NCBI GenBank assembly: GCA_937877295.1
Contig: CALFIV010000149.1
Location: forward strand, 1-22,836
Source of the DNA: an uncultured Clostridia bacterium
GTDB lineage: Bacteria; Bacillota_A; Clostridia; Christensenellales; CAG-138
Length of the DNA: 22,836 nt
Reading direction: 5' to 3'
This document shows positions 16,788 through 22,562 of this stretch, piece by piece (the first letter of the stretch is position 1; each line of letters starts with the position of its first letter). The translations under genes were made by a program, and so were the position numbers. The notes below the pieces were generated by a model, which saw only the letters and a list, made by a program, of their open reading frames with translations, had not been told where the DNA came from and ran no database searches.

Positions 16788-18107
16788 ATGGAAGAGCTGA
16801 AAAAAACATGGGCGCTTGCGCGGGAAAGCATCCGCGCGCAGCTTTCGCCGGTCACGTATCACCGCTGGATTGAGATTCTCGATCCCGTGACGGTACAAAA
16901 CGGCATTCTGATCATGGAAGCGCCGGACGACGTCATCAAAAACACGGTTTCCGAATATTACAGCGAACACATCCGCAACGCGGTCCAAAAGGCTGATCCG
17001 GACGTTCTCGACGTCCTGATGATCGTTCCGTCGCAGCGCCGCGATTTTGTACAGGTTTCACCGGACGATGTGCCTTTGAATTCGCTGACGCTCAACCCGC
17101 AGTATACCTTCGACACCTTTGTCGTCGGCAAATCCAACAACTTTGCGCATGCCGCCTGTCTCGCGGTCGTCGAAGCGCCGGGCATGGCGTACAATCCGCT
17201 GTTTCTCTACGGCGGCGTGGGTCTCGGGAAGACGCACTTGATGCATGCGATCGGACATGCCATGAGACAGGCGAACCCGGACGCGCGCATCATCTATGTC
17301 ACGAGCGAAATGTTCACCAACGACATGATCGAGGCGGTCCGCGCCGGTAAAAATGTGGAGTTTCGGCAGCGCTACCGCAACGTGGATCTTCTGATGATCG
17401 ACGATATCCAGTTCATCGCGGGCAAACAGGCGGTGCAGGAGGAGTTTTTCAACACCTTCAATACCCTGCACAACGCCGGCAAGCAGATCGTCATCAGCTC
17501 CGACCGTCCGCCGAAGGAGATCAAAGCGCTCGAGGAGCGGCTTTCCTCGCGGTTTGAATGGGGTCTGGTTGCGGATATTCAGGTGCCCGATCTTGAAACG
17601 CGTACCGCGATTCTTCGAAACCGCGCGCAGAACAAGCATGTGGAAATCGGCGACGATATCATCAACTACATCGCGGAAAACATCGTCGACAACATCCGAA
17701 AGTTAGAGGGCAGCCTGAACCGCGTGATCGCCTATGCCACGATCCGCCGTCTCCCGATCACGATGGCGCTTGCCAAGGAAGCGATGAAGGAAATTCTTCC
17801 GAAAAAGAAGGAGATCGAGATCACGCCGGACCGCATCAAGGAGACGGTTGCGGATTACTATTCCGTACCGCTCGAAAGCATGATGTCGCAGCGGCGCGAC
17901 AAAGAGGTCGTCATGCCGCGTCAGATTGCGATGTATTTCTGCCACACGATGCTGAGTCTTCCGTATAAACGCATCGCAACGCTGTTCGACCGCAACGATC
18001 ACACGACGGCCATCTCCGCCTGTCAGAAGATCGAGCAAATGATCGACACGGACGCTTCGTTCCGCGACACGATCGACAGCCTGACCGTGCGGATCAGAGA
18101 AGGATAG
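16788..18107 (+). CDS. dnaA: Chromosomal replication initiator DnaA
   Basis: A 439-residue AAA+ initiator that binds DnaA boxes at oriC and opens the duplex. Domain I is residues 1-75 or so (SPVTYHRWIEILDPV), followed by a short linker; the AAA+ domain starts near 105 (NPQYTFDTFVVGKSNNFAHAA) with Walker A GGVGLGKTH (142-150) and Walker B LLMIDDIQF (201-209); domain IV ends with the DnaA signature DRNDHTTAISACQKI (about 401-415) preceded by the YKRIATLF helix. Length is typical of Clostridia. The ATG at 16788 was chosen because the domain I sequence begins directly there; the Shine-Dalgarno (GGGGATT) is modest. dnaN follows after a 254-bp gap with origin features. Confidence 0.98.
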   Translation: MEELKKTWALARESIRAQLSPVTYHRWIEILDPVTVQNGILIMEAPDDVIKNTVSEYYSEHIRNAVQKADPDVLDVLMIVPSQRRDFVQVSPDDVPLNSLTLNPQYTFDTFVVGKSNNFAHAACLAVVEAPGMAYNPLFLYGGVGLGKTHLMHAIGHAMRQANPDARIIYVTSEMFTNDMIEAVRAGKNVEFRQRYRNVDLLMIDDIQFIAGKQAVQEEFFNTFNTLHNAGKQIVISSDRPPKEIKALEERLSSRFEWGLVADIQVPDLETRTAILRNRAQNKHVEIGDDIINYIAENIVDNIRKLEGSLNRVIAYATIRRLPITMALAKEAMKEILPKKKEIEITPDRIKETVADYYSVPLESMMSQRRDKEVVMPRQIAMYFCHTMLSLPYKRIATLFDRNDHTTAISACQKIEQMIDTDASFRDTIDSLTVRIREG

Positions 18108-18361
18108 AACATCCACAAATTGTGGGTATGTAAAGTGGATGCTTTGGGTATCATTGGGAAAGTGTGGAAACTGCGAAAAAGCGCCGTTTTTTTCCACGGC
18201 GTTTCCCACGGATTTCCCACAGGGAAAAACGCGGACGTTCGGGCAGAAAACGACTTAACCGTCTTTTCCACATATCCTACTGCTACGACGACTGTAATGA
18301 TACTATAAAACGGAACGCGGCGTATGCGCCGTTCGGTGGATAACCGAAAGAAAGGAAAGCT
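18108..18361. other. oriC: Probable chromosomal origin oriC (dnaA-dnaN gap)
   Basis: The gap holds a cluster of DnaA-box-like 9-mers relative to TTATCCACA: 18109-18117 (7/9), 18121-18129 reverse (7/9), 18163-18171 reverse (7/9), 18190-18198 (7/9), 18213-18221 (7/9), 18264-18272 TTTTCCACA (8/9) and 18335-18343 reverse GGTGGATAA (8/9). The 8/9 box at 18264 is followed 4 nt later by a triplet-phased tract and then the AT-richest part of the gap (18295-18310), fitting an unwinding element. An imperfect hairpin lies at 18313-18334. No perfect TTATCCACA is present. Confidence 0.8.
18264..18309 (+). promoter_or_regulatory. DnaA box plus DnaA-trio-like tract and AT-rich stretch
   Basis: DnaA box TTTTCCACA at 18264-18272, spacer TATC, then in-phase triplets CTA CTG CTA CGA CGA CTG (18277-18294), followed by TAA TGA TAC TAT AAA. 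The opposite strand of CTA/CTG reads 3'-GAT/GAC-5', close to the repeated 3'-GAT-5' of the DnaA-trio element described in Bacillus subtilis. The order box, trio, AT-rich DNA is the expected one. Two triplets (CGA) deviate. Confidence 0.5.
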
Positions 18362-19456
18362 ATGAAATTTACAATGCAAACCGAAGATCTGAGCATGGGC
18401 GTACTGTCTGTCGTAAAAGCGCTGCCCGTGCGTTCCACCATGCCCGTGCTGGACGGCGTGCTGATCGAAGCCACGCAGGACGGCGTCCATCTGACCTGTT
18501 CCGATCTGATGTTCCAAAAGGAATGCTTCCTTCCGGCGTCGGTCGAAGAGGAGGGCAGATGCGTGCTGAAGGGCAAGTTCCTTTCGGAAATTCTGCGCAA
18601 GCTTCCGCTCGGCAGACTGGAGGCCGAACAGGAGGGCAACCTCCTGCACATCCGCAGCGGCAGAGCAAAGCAGCGCCTGCAGTGCATCGAGTTCGAGCAA
18701 TTCCCGATGATGCGTACAAAGGGCGAAGCAAGCCGCATCGTGCTGCCGGCCGAAACGCTCGAGAAAATGATCGATCACACGGTCTTTGCGGTTTCGCAGG
18801 ACGATTCCAGACCGGTCCTGACCGGTACGCTGATCGAATCGGAGGACGATCTGATGACCTTTGTCGCCACCGACTCGTTCCAGTTTGCCATGACGTCCAT
18901 GCATTCCGAAAAGCATTTCCCGCGCATGCATACGATCGTGCAGGGCAAGGTGCTGACCGAGATCGCAAAGATGGCGGAGGAAACGGACGGCGACGTCACG
19001 CTCGAGCTGACGCAGACGCATCTCACCGTGCAGGTCAACGATACCAAGCTGACCGCACGCCTTCTGGACGGTAACTACATCGACTATAAGCGCATCATTC
19101 CGAAGGAATGCAAAACGCGCGTTCTGGTCGATACCTCCGATCTGCTGTCCGTCACGGACCGTGCGCAGCTCATCGCGCGCGAGGGCAACAACAGCATTAC
19201 GCTGCACTTCGAAGAGGATACGCTGACCATGAGCGCGGAGAGCTTTGTCGGCCGCGGCGAGGACACCCTGGAGGTCAGTGTGGTCGGCGATCCGCTGGAT
19301 ATCGCGTTCAATCCGAAGTACATCATCAACATCTTAAAGAACATTCCGGACGAAAAGATCTATCTGGAGTTCAACAGCCCGATTTCCCCGTGCGTCATCC
19401 GTCCGGTGCAGGGCGACGCGTTCCTGTATCTGATCGTCCCGATGCGCGTGTATTGA
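18362..19456 (+). CDS. dnaN: DNA polymerase III sliding clamp (beta subunit)
   Basis: A 364-residue beta clamp, the ring that holds the replicative polymerase on DNA. Three clamp domains of about 120 residues are visible: the start MKFTMQTEDLSMGVLSVVKALPVRSTMPVLDGVLIEA, the second domain around EKMIDHTVFAVSQDDSRPVLTGTLIE, and the third from about 245 (TRVLVDTSDLLSVTDRAQLIAREGNNSITLHF). It ends with the typical GDAFLYLIVPMRVY. GAAAGGAAAG lies before the ATG. recF and gyrB, which commonly follow dnaN, are not present; a repeat cluster comes next. Confidence 0.98.
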   Translation: MKFTMQTEDLSMGVLSVVKALPVRSTMPVLDGVLIEATQDGVHLTCSDLMFQKECFLPASVEEEGRCVLKGKFLSEILRKLPLGRLEAEQEGNLLHIRSGRAKQRLQCIEFEQFPMMRTKGEASRIVLPAETLEKMIDHTVFAVSQDDSRPVLTGTLIESEDDLMTFVATDSFQFAMTSMHSEKHFPRMHTIVQGKVLTEIAKMAEETDGDVTLELTQTHLTVQVNDTKLTARLLDGNYIDYKRIIPKECKTRVLVDTSDLLSVTDRAQLIAREGNNSITLHFEEDTLTMSAESFVGRGEDTLEVSVVGDPLDIAFNPKYIINILKNIPDEKIYLEFNSPISPCVIRPVQGDAFLYLIVPMRVY

Positions 19457-19495
19457 GCTCTGACAGAATAGAAAAAAGGCTGTTAAGAAAGACCT

Positions 19496-19709
19496 GTTAT
19501 TCTAAGATCCTTCACCGCAAGCGGTTCAGGATGACAAGCTTTTTTCTGTCTCTTCTCCTGTCATTCTGAGACGGCAAAATCTCTACCCTGTTATTCAAAG
19601 ACGCGAAGTCTCTACCTTGTCATTCTGAGACGGCAAGGCCTCTTGCTCTGTCATTCTGAGACGGCGAAGCCGTCGAAGAATCTCCACGGATGTGCAACCC
19701 AATCAAAAA
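19496..19709 (+). repeat. Hairpin repeat cluster, copy A
   Basis: The 311-bp gap between dnaN and hsp20 has no gene and is mostly repeats. An inverted unit sits at 19507-19532; then units beginning TGT(C/T)ATTC follow at 19559, 19589, 19618 and 19649. The last unit is complete: outer stem ATTCT/AGAAT (19653-19657 with 19677-19681), GA facing GA, inner stem GACGGC/GCCGTC, loop GAA. The other direct units are shortened at the 3' half. A second cluster of the same make-up and orientation is at 21652-21906. CATTCTGAG...GAAGAATCTC elements of this kind are, to my recollection, common between genes of uncultured bacteria. Confidence 0.85.
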
Positions 19710-19749
19710 GGCTGTTCGGAAAGCACAAACCTTGTCTTTCCGAACAGCC
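19710..19749. terminator. Strong bidirectional terminator (hsp20 and plus-strand read-through)
   Basis: A perfect 14-bp stem, GGCTGTTCGGAAAG/CTTTCCGAACAGCC (19710-19723 with 19736-19749), 12-nt loop. The plus strand continues CTTCTTTTTTG and the minus strand TTTTTGATT, so both directions have a U-tract. It lies 18 bp past the hsp20 stop and 250 bp after dnaN. Confidence 0.9.
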
Positions 19750-19767
19750 CTTCTTTTTTGTCAGTTG

Positions 19768-20211
19768 TCAGTCGATCGTGATCGCGTGCGTCTCGGGCAG
19801 CTTTGGCTGGTTCTCCTTCGGGAACGAAAGCGTCAGTACGCCGTCCTCGTATTTGCACTTGATCGATTCGGGCTCAATCTCACCCACATAGAAGCTGCGG
19901 CTCATCGAACCGACATAGCGCTCGCTGCGGATGACCTTCTTTTCTCTCTTTTCTTCCTTTTCCACGCCCTTTTCGGCACGGACCGTCAGATAGCCTTCCT
20001 TGAAATCGACGTGGATATCTTCCTTCTTAAAGCCCGGCAGATCCACAGCCATTTCATAGCTGTCTGCAAGCTCGTGTACGTCGGTCTTCATGATGTTTCT
20101 TGCGTGCTTTCCGTAAAGCTCGCGCTCCTCAGGCCAAGGCGTAAATCCAAAAGTTCTGTCAAACAGATCATCCATCAAATGATTACTCCAAACGGTAGGC
20201 AACATATTCAT
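19768..20211 (-). CDS. Hsp20 / small heat shock protein
   Basis: A 147-residue alpha-crystallin family chaperone that holds unfolding proteins in the cytoplasm. After a short N-terminal region (NHLMDDLFDRTFGF) the alpha-crystallin domain runs from about 42 to 133 (TDVHELADSYEMAVDLPGFKKEDIHVDF ... YEDGVLTLSFPKE), followed by a short C-terminal tail in which QPKLPETHAITID is close to the usual I-x-I anchor. A highly charged KGVEKEEKREKKVIRSERY loop is in the middle. ATG at 20211 or the adjoining GTG at 20214 could start it; the Shine-Dalgarno (AGAAAGAAG) is weak. Expression is under a CIRCE-overlapped sigma-A promoter, so HrcA repression and heat induction are expected. Confidence 0.95.
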   Translation of the reverse strand: MNMLPTVWSNHLMDDLFDRTFGFTPWPEERELYGKHARNIMKTDVHELADSYEMAVDLPGFKKEDIHVDFKEGYLTVRAEKGVEKEEKREKKVIRSERYVGSMSRSFYVGEIEPESIKCKYEDGVLTLSFPKENQPKLPETHAITID

Positions 20212-20251
20212 CACGCTTCTTTCTTTTACATTCTGATTGTCTTGTTTGTTC

Positions 20252-20271
20252 GGACACCCTTTAGGATGTCC
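20252..20271 (-). promoter_or_regulatory. Leader hairpin of hsp20
   Basis: In the hsp20 leader, GGACATCC (20271-20264) pairs with GGGTGTCC (20259-20252) through 8 bp, one of them G-U, with loop TAAA. It begins about 15 nt after the expected transcription start and right after an AAAGGAG (20281-20275) that has no start codon at the proper distance. It could stabilise the mRNA 5' end or take part in temperature control; neither is shown. Confidence 0.55.
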
Positions 20272-20292
20272 AATCTCCTTTGTTCAATACCC

Positions 20293-20320
20293 ATTATATG
20301 CATAATTTTAGCACTGTCAA
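20293..20320 (-). promoter_or_regulatory. Consensus sigma-A promoter of hsp20
   Basis: Minus strand perfect -35 TTGACA (20320-20315), 16-bp spacer, perfect -10 TATAAT (20298-20293), start near 20286. The leader to the ATG is about 75 nt. The -35 lies inside the CIRCE operator. Confidence 0.9.
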
Positions 20321-20334
20321 TATGAGAGTGCTAA
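20308..20334. promoter_or_regulatory. CIRCE operator (HrcA binding site)
   Basis: Read on the minus strand: TTAGCACTC (20334-20326), 9-bp spacer, CAGTGCTAA (20316-20308). This matches the CIRCE consensus TTAGCACTC-N9-GAGTGCTAA at 17 of 18 arm positions. It covers the -35 of hsp20, so HrcA binding would block RNA polymerase. hrcA itself is not in the window. Confidence 0.95.
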
Positions 20335-20337
20335 ACG

Positions 20338-20829
20338 TCACAAAGGAAACACAATCGACAAAATTCTGTCAAAATTCAGCGTTCTGTTTTTTTGCTTCTT
20401 TTTACCCAATACGTCAATCGCAATGATGATCGTGCCGGCAGCAATCATGGCTTCGGAAAGCAAAAGCGTCAAACACGTCATTGCGCCGAACAGCACGGCA
20501 AGCATCACGGTGATCTGCTTGAAAATCGGCGTCAAAAACGCAAACAGCATCGCAAGGATCGCGCAGGAGGAAATACCGGTTTTCAGCGTGATCGATTTTT
20601 GACGGTCCGCCTCATTCGAAAGAGCCGGCTACAGAAGCATTGCCGCAAGATACGCGGTAGTAACGCCGCCGCCGATCCTTCCGGTTGTAAAACCGCAGTG
20701 CAGCAAAAAGCGTTCCGCACACGAATAGATCATACAGGAGGTCATCCAGTATGCGCCGTATAAAAGAGAGAGCTTGCATGTTCTGAGGATCATACCTCTA
20801 TGATAGATGTTTTTTGAAAAAAAGTACAA
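20338..20829 (-). pseudogene. MFS-type transporter remnant split by an in-frame TAG
   Basis: One continuous reading frame of 164 codons is interrupted by a single amber codon at 20631-20629. Before it: LRTCKLSLLYGAYWMTSCMIYS, ERFLLHCGFTTGRIGG, TAYLAAMLL; after it, in the same frame: PALSNEADRQKSITLKTGIS, then two hydrophobic segments and KKKQKNRTLN. The pattern (first helix, G-F-T-x-x-x-I-G turn, helix, then P-A-L-S-N-x-A-D-R-Q-K cytoplasmic loop) resembles the N-terminal quarter of a major facilitator transporter; a full one is about 400 residues, so the 3' part is also lost. The likely original start is the ATG at 20793. It ends right beside the CIRCE of hsp20. The alternative is two short real membrane peptides, which I find less likely. 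Confidence 0.65.
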
Positions 20830-20833
20830 GACG

Positions 20834-20864
20834 TTGTATGAAATGATTTTTTAGTGTCTATACT
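20834..20864 (+). promoter_or_regulatory. Candidate promoter of the SpoIIQ-like gene
   Basis: -10 TATACT (20859-20864) with -35 TTGTAT (20834-20839), but the spacer is 19 bp, which is long for sigma-A. If the gene is a sporulation gene, a sigma-F/G type promoter would be expected instead; no convincing one was seen. Confidence 0.35.
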
Positions 20865-20882
20865 ACGTTCGAGGTGATGAAC

Positions 20883-21629
20883 ATGGAAGAACCGATGCAT
20901 GAAAAAATGAACCGATTCCGTACATTTTTAAAGAACAACGGCTTTTATCTCGTACTGGTGCTGTGCCTTGCGGTGATCGGCGGCGCAATCGCGCTGCTCG
21001 CCCTGCCTGCCAATCAGGAGGAAGAAGCCGCGGCCACTCCGGCAAGCGATCCGATCGTGATCGTCGGTCAGTCGAACGACGAGCATCTCAACGAAGTGCT
21101 GTCCCGTCCGAAAAACACGGCGACGCCGCGCCCGACTGTGCCGGTGCAGATAACGCCGATCCCGATCGTGACACCGCAGCCGACCGCCGCGCCGACTGCA
21201 AGGACGGCAAGCACCGCAAGCAAGGCTGCTCCGCCGGTCGAAGGGGAAATCATCTTCGGATTTGCGACGGACAAGCTGCTGTATTCGGTTACACTCGATC
21301 AATGGACGACGCATCCGGCGGTCGATATCGCGGCCAAGGAAGGAACGCCGGTCAAAAGCGTGTTCTCCGGAACGGTCGAATCGGTAAAAAAGGATGATAC
21401 GCTGGGCTATATGGTCACGGTGCAGCACGCAAACGGCAAAAACACCGTCTATGCCAATCTCGGCGAGGACGTCCGCGTCAAAGCCGGCGACCGCATCAAT
21501 GCAGGAGACGTGATCGGTACGGTCGGCACAAGCGCCATTTCGGAATGCGCGCTGCCCGCGCATCTGCACTTTGCGGTGCTTGTGGACGGTGTGCCTAAAG
21601 ATCCGGCAAAATATGTGAGATTAGGGTAA
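20883..21629 (+). CDS. SpoIIQ-like membrane-anchored M23 protein
   Basis: A 248-residue protein with a short cytoplasmic N-terminus, one membrane helix (about 20-42), a Pro/Thr/Ala-rich linker (about 78-115) and an M23 domain (about 120-245). The segment FATDKLLYSVTLDQWTTHPAVDIAAKEG is typical of SpoIIQ, the forespore half of the channel linking forespore and mother cell. Zinc-site residues His144/Asp148 (HPAVD) and the HLH (His227, His229) are kept, but YAHL is YANL (Asn192), so lytic activity is doubtful. A frame opens at GTG 20874, but GAGGTGAT there is the ribosome site; the ATG at 20883, 8 bases after GAGG, is preferred. The gene stands alone, without spoIID or spoIIIA genes in the window; a general cell-wall LytM factor is the alternative. 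Confidence 0.78.
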   Translation: MEEPMHEKMNRFRTFLKNNGFYLVLVLCLAVIGGAIALLALPANQEEEAAATPASDPIVIVGQSNDEHLNEVLSRPKNTATPRPTVPVQITPIPIVTPQPTAAPTARTASTASKAAPPVEGEIIFGFATDKLLYSVTLDQWTTHPAVDIAAKEGTPVKSVFSGTVESVKKDDTLGYMVTVQHANGKNTVYANLGEDVRVKAGDRINAGDVIGTVGTSAISECALPAHLHFAVLVDGVPKDPAKYVRLG

Positions 21630-21651
21630 GAAAAAGACTGTTCGGAACGTC

Positions 21652-21906
21652 TTGTCATTCTGAGGCTTTGCCGAAGAATCTCTGAACATAAATCTGAAAC
21701 AGCATTGGTATACAAGGCTTTTTCGTTCTGAGATCCTTCCCCGCAAGCGGTTCAGGATGACAAGCTTTTTGTCTGTCTCTACTCTGTCATTCTGAGACGG
21801 CGAAACCTCTACCCTGTTATTCAAAGACGCGAAGCCTCTATCCTGTCATTCTGAGACGGCGAAGCCGCCGAAGAATCTCCGCGGATACGCAGCCCATCAA
21901 AAAGGG
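21652..21906 (+). repeat. Hairpin repeat cluster, copy B
   Basis: This fills the gap 21630-21907, which has no gene. A short complete unit is at 21657-21679: outer stem ATTCT/AGAAT, GA facing GA, inner stem GGC/GCC, loop TTT. An inverted unit is at 21733-21758, shortened units start at about 21784 and 21815, and a complete unit is at 21848-21876 (one mismatch in the inner stem). From 21726 on, it follows copy A (19499-19709) closely, except that copy A has one extra unit of about 30 bp. Both copies lie in the same orientation. Confidence 0.85.
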
Positions 21907-21907
21907 T

Positions 21908-22561
21908 CTATCCCTCCTGCGCGTCAAACAGCATCCAGCCGCGGTCGACCGGCGCAACAAACGATGTGCCGCAATAGACGCACACTCGCGCGCCCGCCGC
22001 AGGCAGCGGCGCGCCGCAGTTCGGGCAGTTGAAGCCGACGACTTCGCTGCCGGGATCGTCCGCATAGCCCGCAATGTACTGCAGGACAAGCCTGCGTTCC
22101 TGCTGCGCGCCGTTTTCGTTGAAATAGCCCACCGCCGCCTGACAGGTCAAAAGCTTTCTTCTCGACGAGCCGTCGTATCCCGCGACCGTCACACGGTGCA
22201 CGGTGATGCGATCCTTGACGCCCTCGGGCAGACGGTCCTCGAACGTCTCCAGAAAATGTTCCGTCGCGTCGTGTCCGAACAACACCTTGTGCTGCATGCC
22301 GCTCTCATAATAGGTCTTCGCATCGCGCCGCACACGCTGCGAAAAGACCTTGGCGTTGAAGTCCGGAAAATCCCTGAGAATCTTCGGCATCGCCACCGAT
22401 TCGAGCGACGACAGCGAACGCGGCTTCGGCGGTTCGTTGTTGGCGGCAACCGCGTCGTTCAGCGCGCTCGCAAGACACCCCCTCGGCGATAGGGTGAAAC
22501 AGCCGTTGTCATCTTCAAAAATCAGGGCCTGGCTCTCGTTAATGTCGAAAATTTCTTCCAT
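21908..22561 (-). CDS. Zinc-ribbon protein of unknown function
   Basis: A 217-residue soluble protein. The C-terminal part carries a zinc ribbon, FNCPNCGAPLPAAGARVCVYCGTSF (two CxxC pairs, near residues 178-200). The middle has MPKILRDFPDFNAKVFSQRVRRDAKTYYES, then a beta-rich stretch (KDRITVHRVTVAGYDGSSRRKLLTCQAAVGYF) reminiscent of Tim44-like domains seen with zinc ribbons in Clostridia; that match is a recollection and not firm. There is no signal peptide or membrane helix. The start, ATG at 22561, is one base after the stop of the upstream metallophosphoesterase gene, with AGGA before it, so translation is likely coupled. It ends with TAG, directly next to repeat copy B. Confidence 0.8.
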   Translation of the reverse strand: MEEIFDINESQALIFEDDNGCFTLSPRGCLASALNDAVAANNEPPKPRSLSSLESVAMPKILRDFPDFNAKVFSQRVRRDAKTYYESGMQHKVLFGHDATEHFLETFEDRLPEGVKDRITVHRVTVAGYDGSSRRKLLTCQAAVGYFNENGAQQERRLVLQYIAGYADDPGSEVVGFNCPNCGAPLPAAGARVCVYCGTSFVAPVDRGWMLFDAQEG

Positions 22562-22562
22562 A

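Noticed and set aside
18182..18201. CGCCGT/ACGGCG hairpin after dnaA as a terminator
   Set aside because: The T-run lies in the loop and not after the stem, so it does not have the form of an intrinsic terminator; it is more likely part of the origin region or chance.
19559..19709. Repeat cluster as a CRISPR array
   Set aside because: Units are spaced irregularly, no unique spacers of constant length separate them, units include an inverted one, and no cas genes are near.
19643..19891. Small open frame starting in repeat copy A and running into hsp20
   Set aside because: It is made of the repeat sequence, the terminator and antisense hsp20; frames like this are known spurious calls in repeat-containing gaps.
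20629..20631. Amber codon decoded as pyrrolysine or by stop reassignment
   Set aside because: TAG ends glgB and the zinc-ribbon gene at positions that fit their families, so general read-through is unlikely, and the downstream protein is itself truncated.
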